This document shows, piece after piece, positions 12,282 to 25,859 of a stretch of DNA of 64,000 nucleotides. Numbering within the stretch: position 1 is the first letter of the stretch; each line of letters begins with the position of its first letter. Where the stretch lies: the NCBI GenBank assembly GCA_019925795.1, contig CM034311.1, positions 14,762,926-14,826,925 on the forward strand, read 5' to 3'. Position numbers and translations under genes: made by a program. The notes under the pieces are model-generated. The model worked only from the letters and a program-made list of their open reading frames with translations, did no database searches and was not told where the DNA came from. The DNA is from Dendrobium chrysotoxum (taxonomy: Eukaryota > Streptophyta > Magnoliopsida > Asparagales > Orchidaceae).

Positions 12282-13494
12282 TGTAATATTCATTATCCTA
12301 AAATTAGATAATTAAAGTTCATTAAGCATGGGAAAATGAGTTATCATGAAATGGATAAAAATATAGGTTTTGGTTGTACACTGCAGTGCCAGGAAGCACC
12401 ACTATGGCATTGAGTCTCAAGTGAGAATATTCTAGGAGCATCTATAAGATTATCTTGGAGCTCATCGATGCTAGGTCAAAATAGTAGAATTATAATATTC
12501 AAATAAATAAAATTATTTTTCCATCTCCATTCACCCACCTACCTTGCTGGAGAAGAGAGGAGGAGAAGGGAAGGGGAGAAGAGGAAAGAGAAAGAGAGGG
12601 AGATATTTTGGAGGCCAAAGCTCAGGTTTTGATCATCGGGCAAGTTAGAGAAATTATAAAGCATGAGGTAAACTTCTAAATTTCTATTTCTAATTTTAAT
12701 TTCCATTATTTTATAAAATAATATAGATTAAAATGTGTTTATCTCAAATTTTACAAAGTTTTCACTAACTATTTATATTTTGTCACATGCTTTCATCCGA
12801 ATGTTTTGAATATAAGAAATCAAAATTTTACTCATTGGGTTTCCTATGCAAATTTCTAACTATATATTTGAATTGAGATTTCTTTTACAATTAAGATAGT
12901 TATGTAAAAGTCTTAATTTTGAAACTATGAATGAAATATAATGAAACATGAAAGTCAAGTGAAAGTGAATCAATGAGGAAGTATTATGTGAAGGATCTAG
13001 ACATTTTTGTATAAGTAGCATTACAAGTAACTTAAAATGTTAAGCATACTCTACAACCCTAAAATTGTGTTTCACTATTTTAAATATTACTTTAATGTTT
13101 CATTATTTCCTTTTTATTTATAGTGCAACATCAACTGTTTATTTAAATATTGATATCATAGAAGGGTCAAGATATGAAGTCTACTGAGCTAGTTATGTTC
13201 GTCCTGCTCTTTTAAATTTTTCAGGAAAAGGGAAGGACCTGGTTGAGTAGATGAGTGTAGAAGTAGGCTTCCTAATTCTAGTGTTTGAGGTATTAATTTT
13301 CTATTCTAGTTTATTTATTTTGATGTATAGACATTCTTGCTCTAAATTAATGTAATTATATTTTGTTGAAATGAAATTTGGTTTATATTGATTTTATAGT
13401 TTTGAAATTTCATAGATCTGGTTGTTATTATTGATGGTTGAGAATAAAAATTGGTTTAGGTAAACCAATCCTTCCTTTAGATCTTACGGCATCA
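12282..13494 (+). repeat. 5' LTR of chromovirus B
   Basis: It starts TGTAATATTCATT, matching TGTAAAATTCATT at 18254, and ends GGCATCA. It is about 630 bp shorter than the 3' LTR, with internal deletions: for example, it lacks the TG microsatellite and the stretch equivalent to about 19240-19500. Confidence 0.82.
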
Positions 13495-13515
13495 CAGAGT
13501 GGTATCAAAGCGATG
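13495..13515 (+). other. Primer binding site region of chromovirus B
   Basis: TGGTATCAAAGC lies 5 bases after the LTR end. It differs at one position from the TGGTATCAGAGC complement of initiator Met tRNA. Confidence 0.75.
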
Positions 13516-13667
13516 ATTTGGAAGGATTAGAGATTGTAACTAGCATTATAGGAAATAAATTATATTGGTAAGGGAAAAGAGTTTGGAGTATTATAGACTA
13601 TAATTTGTTAGTTATGTTGTATTATTAAATTATCCTATTTTTATTTAGATTAAAGTGTTAGTGCATC

Positions 13668-14820
13668 ATGAACCCCCATAAGTAAGAGGCAGTTAATGGA
13701 CAAAGTTCTAATTAGGCTACAGCAGGTCAGAGTATAGTGGGGGAGATAATTTTTATTTGGTGATGAAGGTTATTAGTTTGGTGGCCTAGCTAATGAGTGA
13801 AGCTCAAGGTGGAATGGTTGGAGTATAGGGGGGACGAAGTAGATGAACATTTATAACTCTTTCAAAGATTGAAGCAGCCAAATTTCTAGGGTACTATTTA
13901 GCCTTAAGCGATCAAGGATTAGTAGATGAGAGTAGGAAAGTCAGTCAATATTATGTAGTGCCCAAAAGGAAGAAGAGTTTCATGTGCAGTATTTCTATTA
14001 TATGGAGAGGTGGAGCGCTGGTGGATAGGGTAGCAGAGGGATAGATTTCAGGGTAGAGTGAATGCTGAGGTCAATTGGAAGGAGTTCATATAGACTTACA
14101 AGATTTGGTTTGTGTCGCTATTTACCAGGAAATAGATATTAGAGTCTTTTCTGGTATTAGTGTATGGGAGATATATAGTAATGCAATATGAGGTGGAGTT
14201 CGCAGCTCTTACTAGATATGCTCCCTAATTAGTGAGCACCCTTGAACAGAAGTGCTATCAATTCTTATAGGGTCTGAGAGATAGTTTGAGGCATCTCTTG
14301 GTCCCATTTCATAGTAGTGACTTTTTGAGCTCATGGAGAGAGTAGGGATGATGGAGAATGATATGATGTCCACCCAAAAGTGATGGGATGCTAGTAAGAA
14401 GTGATTTGGAGGAGAGCCTTCCAAAAGTGTATTTAATGGGAATAAGTCGTGAGTGGAAGTTAATGATTCTAAGATGGAAGGACCTATAGTATCTAGGAGT
14501 GTTGGAGGATTTATATCTATTACCATTACATCTATCTATGATTTTTATAAAAGGATCTATATAGATAGATGTTATTTATATGTGGGTCAATGCTTCAGGT
14601 GGGTCATAAGGTGGTGCAGTGCCCACAAAGAGCACCAGACAGCAAGCTTGAAGCTAAGGGTAATCAGAGTTAGAGGCAATAGCCAGCCCCACCAAGTACA
14701 TATAGTGAGGCATATTATTCCTGTAATGAAGGGAGATTTGGAGGAGATTATTCAGTCGATCAATATGAGGAGCTCAATGGGAGTCTATCCTAGTTGTTAG
14801 TGTAACTCCAAAATAGCCTA
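13668..14820 (+). pseudogene. gag: Chromovirus B gag
   Basis: The ATG at 13668 (MNPHK) corresponds to the ATG at 42682 in chromovirus E (MNPQEQ). Gag-like parts are LFQRLKQPNF, the LLYGEVERWW segment near 14000-14030, and QYEVEFAALTRYAP near 14190-14220. A zinc-knuckle remnant (QCFRW, then CSAH) is near 14590-14630. Open stretches occur but no full frame survives. Confidence 0.78.
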
Positions 14821-17800
14821 GAGTTTATAATATGATGTAGCAAGAGGTGAGAGAGGCACCAAATGGAGTGATGGGTATGACATATAATTTTGAGTGACCT
14901 TATAGTATTCTTTTTTAATCTAGTGTGAGTCGCCCTTTCATGTAAAAGCATATTCTAATTTATTTAAGTTTTGCCAATGATCTATTATCTCTTGAGTTAT
15001 TTGTTATGTTGCTAATGAGGGATCTGATATTTATTAATAAGGATTTTACGTGCGAGCTTGACATTTCATAGGAAGTTTGCATCAACACTGATCTTGTTGC
15101 CTCTAAAGGATTTCAACGTGATAGTAGGAAATGATTAGTTTTAATCATTTGTCATAAGAAGTAGAGAGTTTGTGTGTTGATGGGGAACTGTTTTATTTTA
15201 TTGGTGCTAGGAGTGACTTATAATCTCTTATTTACGTGTTGCAAGTAGATAAAGCTTCAAGGAAGGGGAATTTTATGTTTTTGGCCTATATGAGAGATTT
15301 GAAGAAATATTTTAAAGGCCTTGAGGATGTTCCAATACTAATGGATTTCCTTGATTTCAGAGCTATATGGATTATCTCAAGAAAGGGAGGTGGTGTTTTG
15401 TATTAAAGTGGTGTAAAGTACAACCCAAACTATAAAAGCCCCTTATAGAATGGCACCAAGAGAATTATAAGAGTTGAATGAACAATTACAGGAGCTGGTA
15501 GATAGATAATTTATCATACTGAGTGTGTCGCCTTAGCGAACCCCTATATTATTAGTAAAGAAGAAAGATGGATCTTTGCGAATGTGTATAGATTATCTAG
15601 AGCCGAATAAGATAATGGTGAAGAATAAGTATTCATTGCTAAAGATAGATGATTTCTTTGATTAGTTGGAAGGTGCAACTATATTTTCCAAGATTAATCT
15701 AAGATCGGGTTATCATCAGTTGCATGTGAAGGCTAAAGATGAGGTGAAGACTGCCTTCAGTATCAGATATGGGCAGTTTGAGTTCCTAATAATGTTGTTT
15801 GGTATGATGAATATACTATCAATGTTTATGGGTCTGATGCATTGATTGTTCATGGAGTACTTGGATTAGTTTATTATTATGTTCATTGATGATATCCTCA
15901 TATATTAAAAGTTTGAGGAGAAGCATGAAGCCTATTTGAGGTTGACTCTCAAGATGTTAAGGCAACAAAACTTATATGTGAAGTTTTTAAAGATTGAGTT
16001 TTTGCTAACTTATGTGGCATTTCTAAGACATGTATTGAGTAATGAGGGGATTACTGTGGATCCTTAGAATGTTCAGGGTATAGTGGATTTGCTAATGCTG
16101 GCATCTGTGATCAAGGTTCATAGTTTTTTGGGGTTGGCAGGATGTTATAAGAAGTTTGTCAAAGGCTTTTTACGGATTGCTATCCCTCTGACTTGATTGA
16201 CTTAGAAGGTCATTCAATCTAAGAGGAATCTAGAGTGTGAAAAGAGTTTCCAATAGTTGTAGCAGTGCTAGTGTCAACCGTTATGTTGACAATTCTATTT
16301 GGTTCAGAAGGATTCCAGGTGTATAGTGATGCTTCCTTGGAGGGCCTTGGATGTGTGTTGCAATAAAATGGAAAAGTGATGGCTTATGCTTCGAGGAACT
16401 TGAATCCATATGACAAGAACTACCCAACTCATGAATTAGAGTCAGAGACAATTATATTTGCATAAACAATTTGGTGACATTATCAATATGGTGTCAAATG
16501 TGAGATATATATTAACCTCCATAGTCTGAAGTATATTTTCACCCTAAAGGAGCTGAATTTATGGAAAATAAGATGATTAGAGTTGATAAAAGATTATGAT
16601 TTGAATATTATTTTTTAGTCAGGTAGTGCAAATTTGAATTTTAATGTTTGAGCAAGAAATCAATTAGAGTGGCAGCCAATTTGGTTACTTCTGAGGAGGC
16701 ATTGTACGAGGAAATTGAGAGGCTAGTGATAAAAGTAGTGCATTCATCCGATGTGTTAGTTAGGGTTATTTCTCATATAATAGTCCACCCGTCATTACAA
16801 AACAGGATAAAAGAGGCATCAAAAGTTGATAAGGAATATGTGATGTTGACAAAGTAGATTCAGTCTAGAAAGAGAGTTGACTTGCAAGTAGATAAGCAAG
16901 GCATAATTTTATGTGGTAATAGGTTCTAGGTTTTAAATAATGGAGATCTAAGGAAGGAGATTTTGTATGAAGCCCACTACTTTGGGTATATTATTCATCA
17001 AGGCGATACTAAAATGTATCGTAATCTGAGGTCCATATTCTAGTGGCCCAGGTTGAAGCGAGAGGTGGCATAATTTGTTTTTAAATATGAAGCAAGCTAG
17101 ATGGTAAAAGTTGGGCATTACAGACCCTATAGACTATTATAGCCATTGCCTATTCTTGAATGGAAATGGGAAAAGATCACTTTGGATTTACTCTGGGTTT
17201 TCCTAAGTTTAGAAAAATCCATGATGCAATATGGGAGGTTATAGATAGATTAATAAAGTCTGCTCAATTTCTACTAAATAGGCAAACTTATTTTGATGAA
17301 AACTTGGCTCACCAGTGTGTGAAAGAGATTGCCAGGTTGTATGGAATTCCTAAGGTTATTATTTTTTATTATAATGGTAGGTTTAACTTGAAGCTGTGGA
17401 GAGGTATTCTGGAAGGTTTGGGGATGAAGTTGAATTTTAAAATAGCCTTCCACCCTCAGAAAAATTTGCAGTCAGAGAGGGTGATTCAAATTATAGAAGA
17501 AATATTGATGCTATGAGTTCTGAATTTTGGTGAAAGCTAGTAAGATCATATACCTCTAATTAAATTTTCCTATAATGTCATATTCTAGGAAAGTATCAAT
17601 ATAGCTCTGTATGGGACTTTATGTGGAAGAAGGTGTAGGACACCATTATCTTTAGCTGAGGTAAGAGAAGGCTGATTAGTTCTAAACTAGTAGACAATAT
17701 GACTGAAAAATTCAAACTAATAAGGAATTGATTGGAAGCAGCTCAGGACAAATAGAAGAAATATTTTGATCCAAAGCACAAGTCTATGGAATTTCAAGTT

Positions 17801-17934
17801 GGTGATGTTTTGTATCTAAAAGTTAGTCATATATAAGTTGAAAGAAGGTCTAAAAATGATAACAAGCTAAGTCCTTGGTTTATAGGACCATTAGAAGTGA
17901 AAAAAGAATTAGACAATTAACTTAGAGATAATTC
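14821..17934 (+). pseudogene. pol: Chromovirus B pol: protease, RT, RNase H, integrase
   Basis: The protease active-site region near 14905-14945 is degenerate and interrupted by a stop. RT runs from about 15430 to 16200: YRMAPRELXELNEQLQELVD-like start, KNKYSLLKIDDF, then an intact FIDDILIY catalytic box near 15875-15905. RNase H is at about 16290-16620. An integrase zinc-region remnant lies near 16975-17110, and the core in an open stretch 17160-17516 has IDRLIKSAQF and HPQKNLQSERVIQ. The usual VSDRD catalytic Asp segment reads IFYYNG, so that Asp is lost while the Glu side remains. Many stops. Confidence 0.82.
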
Positions 17935-18216
17935 TTGATAGAGAATTTGTCTGATATCTATAAAGTATTTCATGTGTCGGTATTAAGGAAATGGGTATCA
18001 TATGTAGATCGGAGAGTCCTAGAAGCTAAAGTGGATGTGCAGCCCAATCTGACCTACAAGGAATTGCTTGAGGTTATTCTGGTTTTTGATGTTAAATTAT
18101 TAAAGAAAAAACACATTCCAATGGTCAAATTTCAGTGGAAGCATAGGTTAGAAAGGGAAGCCACTTGGGAGAAGGAAGTTGAGTTAAGGCAACTGTATCT
18201 AGATTGTTCTGATTGA
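17935..18216 (+). pseudogene. Chromovirus B integrase C-terminus with chromodomain
   Basis: An open stretch of 93 codons, part of a broken polyprotein. It begins at the YKVFHVSVLRKWV motif typical of the chromovirus integrase tail. A chromodomain-like segment follows (about residues 40-93): LLEVILVFDVKLLKKKHIPM, VKFQWKHR, then ATWEKEVELRQLY. This tail is thought to guide integration to heterochromatin in chromoviruses. The segment is well preserved compared with the rest of pol. Confidence 0.85.
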
Positions 18217-18240
18217 AATATTGAGGATGATATTTTTTGT

Positions 18241-18253
18241 AAGGAGGGAAGAA
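18241..18253 (+). other. Polypurine tract of chromovirus B
   Basis: AAGGAGGGAAGAA lies directly before the 3' LTR start TGTAAAAT at 18254. Confidence 0.85.
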
Positions 18254-19784
18254 TGTAAAATTCATTGTTCCAAAGCTCATGTAATTAAAATTAATTAAGT
18301 TAAATACTCATTTGTAGTTGATGTAATGTGCAATTATAGGTTTTAAAATGTGAAATGGGGCTTGAATAAACCAAGGTTTAGGTTGGAAAGTGAAAATCCA
18401 ATGCTTGAAAAATGTTCTAGGGAACCACGGTGCCCTGATTGTCAGCACTGTAGTGTTAAGCTCTCTAAAAAGTGAATTAAAAATTTGTTTTAAGTGTGCA
18501 TTGCAGTAACAAAAAGCGTCTCCATGGCGCTAAGTCTTAGATGAGTCCATTCTGAGAGCATTTTGAAGATTTCGTAGGAGCACAATAGCACTAGGAAGGC
18601 GAGCACTGTGGTGCTAGATCAAAATAGTGGAATTATAATATTAAAATATTTGAAACCATTTTTCATTTTTATTCATGGAGCTACCTTTCAAGGGAAGTTA
18701 GGTGCTGAAGGATGGATAGAAGAGGAAAGAGAAAGAGAGGGAGAGGTTTTAGAGGCCAAAGCTCAACTTTTGATCATTAGGCTAGTCAAGAAAATTATAG
18801 AGCACGAGGTAGACTTCTGAATCCCTATCTTTGATTTTAATTTCCACTATTTTATTAAAATTTATGGATTAAAATATGTTTATCTTATATTTAATTAAGT
18901 TTTCGCCATGTAATGTTTTACAGGTTACTGCATGCTCAATTCTGAATGTTTTGACTATTAGAATTCAAAATTTTACCGAATAGTTTTTCCAACACAAATT
19001 TTTGAGTATATATTCTGATTGAGGTTTCTCTAGCAATTAACATAGTTATGTAAAAGTCTTAAAATATTCATTAGAGTGCCCCTCTAAAATTGTAAGTGAA
19101 AAAAGAAATGTTTAGTAAGTATGCTGGTATACAGGCAATGTGATATTTTATAAGTAATTCATGCATTATTTGGATATTGCTTTAAATTTCTAATTTAATT
19201 ATTATTACATTATATTTATATTACGCATAACATAGCATTGAAGATGTTTTGATATATGGAAATGTGCACTCTTTGTTAAGTGATAAGGTCCCTATCTGTT
19301 TAGGGCATATATGGAGGGATTCTAGACCCACTTACTAAAATCGTAGGTGGGAGGTTATGCAACATTGTATATACTCTTCAGGCCCTACTTTCTATATGTA
19401 GGTGAGAGAGGAAAAAGGGAGACATAAGTCGAAGTAGAGTTATAAGTAGGCATCAAACCATGTGCATCATAATCATTACATTGCGTTGATGTTAATGAAA
19501 TAAGTATAAGTAACAATTTAAAATGAATGGTAAAATTTCTAAAACTATGAATGAATTTTGATCAAACATGAAAGCCAAGTGTAAGTCAATCTCTGAGGCC
19601 AAGTATTCTATGAAGGATTTAAAAATTTTTGTATAAGTGGCTTTGCAAGTAAGTTAATATGTTAAATATACACTAGAATTCTAAAATTGTGTTTCACGCT
19701 TTTGCTATTGTTCTTTTACTTTAATGTTTCTTTATTACAATTTTTTTTACAATGCAACTTCAACTTCAACTATTATTATATATA

Positions 19785-19821
<37 letters not shown>

Positions 19822-20097
19822 TATTTCAAGAAAAGGGAAGGGCCCGATTGAGTAGAGGATTGTAGAAGTAGACTTTGAGTTTTAGTATTTAAGGTATGGA
19901 TTCTATAATTCAATTTATTTATTTTGTTGTATAGATATTCCTACTTTACATTAATGTAATTATGTTTTGCTAAAATGAAATTTGGTTTATATTTCTTTTG
20001 TAATTTAGAAACTGAGTAGCTCTAGATATTATTTGATGTTTGAGAGTGAAACATAAGTTTACATAAATGAATCATTCCATTAGATCTTAGGGCATCA
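18254..20097 (+). repeat. 3' LTR of chromovirus B
   Basis: About 1.84 kb, from TGTAAAATTC to GGCATCA. It contains GCACTGTGGTGC-type inverted words near 18604-18618 and a TG microsatellite at 19787-19820 that is absent from the 5' LTR and from chromovirus E. Confidence 0.85.
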
Positions 20098-21534
20098 GAC
20101 TCAAAAGTCAAATGTAGAATATTTGAATTTAATTTATTAAATTAAGTATAGTAAGAAACTTGTACTATGATTATCTAATTTTGATGTCATCTTCTGTGAG
20201 AAAAGGTTATTAGTTCCTAATGTTGGAGATCTATGGTGTGAGATTTGGTATGAAGCAAAATATTCATGTTCCATCATGCATCTAGGAAGCAGTAAAATGT
20301 ATAGTGATTTTAAAGGTATATTCTTGTGTCCTAAATTGAACAAGGATGTTATTGATCTTATTTTAAAATATGTAGCCTGTAAGTTAGTGAAAATAGAGCA
20401 TTAGTGATCGTGAAGCCTTCTACAACCATTACCTATTTCAAAATGGAAAGTGGAAGAAGTAACAATGGATTTTCCATTAGTATTCTTTAGATCAAGGTAG
20501 GGCATGATGCCATCTAAGTTGTAGTGGACCATTTAATAAATTCCATGCACTTTATTATGATCATACATGCCAATTTAATGGACAGGTTGGCACAATTTTA
20601 TATACGAGAAATTATCCGACTTCATGGAGTCTTGAAAATAATAATTTTTGATAGCGTTGATAGGTTTACCTTGAAGTTATAGAGAGGTATTCAGTAGGGT
20701 ATAAGCACTAAATTGCACTTTAATAAAACTTTTTATCTACAAAAAAAAGGATAGTATAAGAGGATCAATCAAGTATTAGATGATCTTTTGAGATTGTGGT
20801 TTGGACTTTGGTGGAAGTTGAGAGGATCACATTCCTCTGATCAAATTTGCCTACAATAATAGTTTTTAATTAAATATTGGTATGGCTTACAAAGCTCTAT
20901 GTGGTATGAGATGTATAACTCCACTATCTTAAATAAGGGTGGGAAAGAAGAGTTTAGTTGGGCCAGCTTTGGTTGATAACTCTACTTAATAGATCTAATT
21001 GATTAGAGATAGAGTGAAAGAGGTTTAGGATAGGTAGAAACAATATTATGATATAAAACATCAAGTTATAGAATTTCAAGTTAAAGATCTTTTATACATG
21101 AAGATTAGACTGATGAAATGTATCAATGATTTGGGAAAGAAGTGGAGGTGAGGCCAAGGTACATTGGACCATTTGAAATTATTAAAAGGATTAGAAAGTC
21201 TACTTATAGGTTACTATTACAAGAGAACATATTCAATATTCGTAGTGTGTTCCACGTATCATCTTTAAGAAAATGAATATTTGATTCTCAAAATTGAATA
21301 TCTGTGGATGAAGTTAAGGTTTGAACAAATTTGAGTAACAAAGAAAAACTAGAAAGGGTCCTACCATCTAATGTTAGTTGATTAATGGAATAAATATATT
21401 CTAATGGTGAAGGTGTAGTGGAAGTATGGGATTGAAAGAGAAGCTATTTAAGAGAAGGAAGATGATATGAGACAGTTGTAACCTAATCTATCTACCTGAT
21501 ATGAGTTTTAAAATGTATAGCATTATATTTTTCA
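20098..21534 (+). pseudogene. Chromovirus A pol fragment: integrase and C-terminus
   Basis: Resumes the frame cut at 12281 (QKSNVEYLNLI, matching QKLDAKYLKLI in the uninterrupted copy C). The zinc-region remnant at 20235-20400 contains MHLGSSKMYSDFKGIF and CPKLNKDVIDLILKYVACK. The core follows with many stops to about 20960. The C-terminal FHVSSLRK motif lies near 21250-21275 and a weak chromodomain-like tail ends near 21500. No catalytic triad can be read intact. Confidence 0.8.
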
Positions 21535-21547
21535 AAGGAGGGAGGAT
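21535..21547 (+). other. Polypurine tract of chromovirus A
   Basis: AAGGAGGGAGGAT lies immediately before the LTR start TGTAATACC at 21548. Confidence 0.75.
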
Positions 21548-23203
21548 TGTAATACCTATTGCATTAGTGTTCACCTGTCCTGGTCCAATTCAATAAGTTA
21601 TGTGTGCTAAAACTTTTGTATTTTCCTCTGCATGTGTCTTTGTGTACTTTTTGTGTATGTGAATGTCTCAGTCTATTCTAGAGTGAGTCCTAGGAGTCTA
21701 TATGCATGAAGACCAAAGCCTAATTTTTTTTTTCTTTGGAGCATCATAACACCAAGGTTGGTGGTGTTGTGGCAGTGACTCTCTATCATTTTGGGGAATT
21801 TGGGGAATGATGTGACACTGCGATCTAGAGTGCCATAATGCTAGGTTAAATTTTCTAAAAATATCAAATTCCCCTTTAAAATCATTTGAACAAAAAACTC
21901 TCCCATTTTAGCATTGACCTAAAGAGAGGGAGAGATCCTAAGGAGAGAAAATTAGTTTTGGGTGGCTTCGGTCTATTTTTTGCTATTAGTCCAATTTTGA
22001 AAGTTATCTAGATAAAGGTAGTTGCATTCTGTTTATCTCAATTTTTAATAATATGAAAATTTTAGGAATTTTTAGATTAAAATTTTAAAAATGGGGATAA
22101 CTTCATATCTGCTATACTTTCACCTTGTAATTTTATGTATGTAATAGATATATTGTATGTTCTTTAGATATTTTTATTAGATAACTTAAAAAGTGCACTA
22201 TTTTAAATAAATTAGAAAATGATTCTGACTTCAAAAAATAATGCTCTAGAATATTTAAAGCTTCAAAATAATGTACTAAACAATCCCTCGTAATTTGGCA
22301 AAATTTTAAATTTAATTAAATTCTTTTTAGTTATTAAACTCGCTCATTGTGAATATAGCACTCTATGAATTTTTATAAATTGGTTTTTTTTATTAAAATG
22401 CAAGTATATGTATGCTTATGTACTTGAAATATATGACTCTAAGGAGTTCTAGTAATGGAGGAAGTTATGTTATATTGAATGCATTGGAGCTATAAGGGTC
22501 TGAATTTTTGAATATCTAATGTACTAAGCATTTGCTATTCATAAGAGCCCATTTTTGGATATGCTAACACAAGGAGTCATAAGGGCCTGAATTCTAATGG
22601 AAAGCATAAGGGCCTTCAGAAACTCTATTACTTTCCACTATAATATATGAAGTATTTGTTTATTTACTTTTAGTATAAAGTTTGTTTAATTTTTATTATC
22701 TACTAGCAATGCACTAATTAATATAATAGCTTGTTGCTAACCACTTTTGAATAAAAAAATGCTCATTTGATAGAGTATTAAAAAATTAGATCGACCGGTG
22801 TGATCACACTTATTCTACAATTTTTTAGGTTAGGGAAAGGGTAAGGAACTAGTTGAGTAGCCGAGTTTGTACGTTTGGATCTTATGAGTCTGTATAAGTA
22901 TTATCTAATTTTCTAATTTTTTGTACAATCATGGTTATTCTCTACTTTATTTTAGTCTGGTTTGCAACCATATACTATAGTGTAGAGAATTTTTTGTATA
23001 TACTTTTTGAAGAAAGAGAAAAAGGAAAATTTATGGATGAGTTTATTTTGTATTATTTGGAAGTAATTTAGTAGCTCTGTTATCTATTAACAACTAAAAG
23101 AAATCTAAAAAGTTCTTCAAAATTAGATCTTGGGCTCTATTTGCCACCATCCAACACGATATAACTCATTTGTCTGTGGGTTGTATTGGATTGGATTATG
23201 ACA
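21548..23203 (+). repeat. 3' LTR of chromovirus A
   Basis: About 1.66 kb, from TGTAATACC to GATTATGACA, related to the LTRs of C (24234, 30812) and D (55422). Its left partner is off the window. TATGT at 23204-23208 would be its downstream target duplication, which cannot be checked here. Confidence 0.83.
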
Positions 23204-23542
23204 TATGTCAACATTCGTTAGCTTCATCAAGTTCAATCTCCACCAAAATTGTTGCACATTATCACCTATAAGGTCCTTTTGCACCATTGACATCTTGAAT
23301 TCAACACTGAAATTTATACTGAAATGATTTCTTGTCACCTCTCCTCATAGAAGGATGAATGAATCTACTCCAAATGATTTCTTGAAGATAGCTCCAATGC
23401 GACAAGACTCACAACTTCCTTAATGGAATTCATTCTCTTTAACTTATGTATATTATATTATATCAATATATTTTCCCAATTATATAGAATGATATTATTT
23501 GTAACTAATGGTATACCTACTGGAATCACTTCAATAGGGCCA
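23204..23542. other. Non-LTR spacer between chromovirus A and the CACTA element
   Basis: AT-rich sequence with no coding similarity or repeat structure that I recognise. A short antisense open frame here crosses the LTR boundary and is not supported as a gene. Confidence 0.4.
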
Positions 23543-24233
23543 CACTATATGAAAACTTGTAATTTCCAACAAATAAATTTTGAATAGAAATTCAAACAAA
23601 AATACTAGCAAATTTTTTCATTTAAAAAAGGGAGGATTATCAATGATATTCCAGTAGAAATCGCACTAGAATATCTAGAAGATAAAAGCCATCAAAAATT
23701 CCACCGTGTCACTTATTATAAATGAAAGTTTACGTAGTATTCTGGTCAAGACATTCTAACAAAAAAATACACAAAAAATTCCACTGATTAGAGCCCAATT
23801 TTTGTCCAGTGGCATCTCCTCTCCCATTTCTCATGAGATACAATTCTCTTTTCTCTCTCAACATTGAGGTCACCTTGGCTAATTCAACCTTGTTTCTCAA
23901 CTAATTTACTTAATTTTCTCAAGATTTAAGATAAATCTTCTCCTATTTTTATCATTTTTAAACAATTAAGATTTTTATCCACTAGATTTTGTTTAAAATT
24001 GATTTTATATTTTTTGGTCAACATTATTATTTATTATTTTTATTCAATTTGAGTTTTTTTAGATGTAATCTAGTTCCTATATCATTATGCTAGTAATTCT
24101 AAGTTATAGGTGTGGGAGATAATTGATTGCAATAATTTGTATAGATAATTTTTTCATCCCAAATTAGCTTGAATGGTTAAATTAGTTAATTGGCCTAAAT
24201 GATTAATTAATTAGAGAAAAATGATTAAGTAAA

Positions 24234-25774
24234 TGTGGCACCTCCAAATTCAGAGATCAATTCTACTTATTTTGACCCGAATTAAAAAGGTAAATATTTG
24301 AAGTTTTATATTTTGAACTCATTTGCATATAATTGGAAGTGTTTTTGGTGTACAAAAAAGTTTTTCATGTGTTCTGGAATAAGTCCCCGAGGTTTGGAAT
24401 GCATATTGGTGAATTCTAAAAATTTTCCCCCATGAGCGTCGTAATGTTGGGTGTTTGTGAGTCGTGGTACTGCAATGGCGCCTAGGTGCTGAATAGTGAA
24501 ATTACAACATTGTAATCTCTTGAATTTGAAATTTGAACTAGCACTGTAGTGCTAGATTGTGGTGTCGCAATGCTAGGCCACCTTTTGAACATAAATATAA
24601 TATTATATCAACTATTCCACTTATTTTGCTCGATCTTGGCAGTCAAAGAAGAGAGAGGAGAGGGATTTTGAGAGGAAAGAAGCATTTTTTTACCCCCTTC
24701 GAGTCATTTTTAACCATTAGCCTAGTGGTGAAAGTTGTCCAGATCGAGGTAGGTCATATTATGCCTATCTCAGTTTTCAAAAAATAAAAAATTTCCAAAT
24801 TTTCTAATTTAATTTATATTTCTATTTCCAAAAAAATGTGGATAACTTTGCACTGGAAAAACTTTTTACTGTGTAACCTTTTATATGTTATAAAGATTGA
24901 GATTATTAATATTTTAAATATTTTTTTTTAAATTTAAATCAGGGATTTTAGAAATTAGATGATTTTTATTGAATACAAAATAATCCGGACTCTAAAAAAT
25001 TGTGTTGTAGTATAATTAAAGGATTAAAATAAAATTTTATACAATATCTAGTATTTTAGTTATGTTTTGAAACTGTGCATTTTTATTCAGTAGAATTTTT
25101 GTTGCTACCATTATAAAAAATTATGTAATTATGAAATACGTCTAGTTATACTTAAATTGAAATGTAATGAAATATGTATTTATGTATTTATGAATTATGT
25201 GGCATTGAATAATTTGATATAAAAAAGTGTTTGCTAAGAGATATAGTAGGCTAGAATCTTTTGAGATTGTCTCTTTGATTAAGAGCTATAAGGGACTAGA
25301 ATCCTCTATGATTCTATCTAAAAAAGGGAAAAATTCTATTAGAAGTCATAAGGGGCTAGATTCCTATAAGATTCTATCTGCGTTGGAGATATCTGTGATA
25401 TGAACTATTCAGTAATATAAATTTTGGTTAATTAACTACTCAATATTATTATTTGAATCTTTAGATAGCTGCTTTATTCTTATTACTTTACTCAGCACGT
25501 TGATTTATTTTACTGTTGTTTAGTACAATTAAATCTTTTGAAATATTTAATAAAAAAATAATTTGAAAATTTAGATAGATAATATGGCCTACTGAGCTGT
25601 TATAGCTCACTGTGGTTTTGTAATCGAATTTTTGGAATTGGAAAAAGGAAGGAGCCTATTGAATTAAAGTTTAGGATCTAATTGGTGTCTATATAAATTT
25701 TTCTTAATTTTAATTTTTATACAGTCATGCTTAGTTTTAGTTATATTTTTCTTTGCTCTTTATTGTTTAGCTAT

Positions 25775-25859
<85 letters not shown>

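Larger units (their letters stand above)
12282..20097 (+). mobile_element. Chromovirus B (Ty3/gypsy with chromodomain), complete structure, decayed
   Basis: LTRs at 12282-13494 and 18254-20097, a degenerate Met-tRNA primer site, gag, protease, RT, RNase H, integrase and a C-terminal chromodomain, in gypsy order. It splits chromovirus A between RNase H and integrase. The flanks CTCGG (12277-12281) and GACTC (20098-20102) do not form a clean 5-bp duplication, but the chromovirus A frame resumes correctly across the insertion. Chromovirus E (41125-55421) is the same family by LTR and gag similarity. Domain order and chromodomain suggest a Tekay/Del-like chromovirus. Confidence 0.88.
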
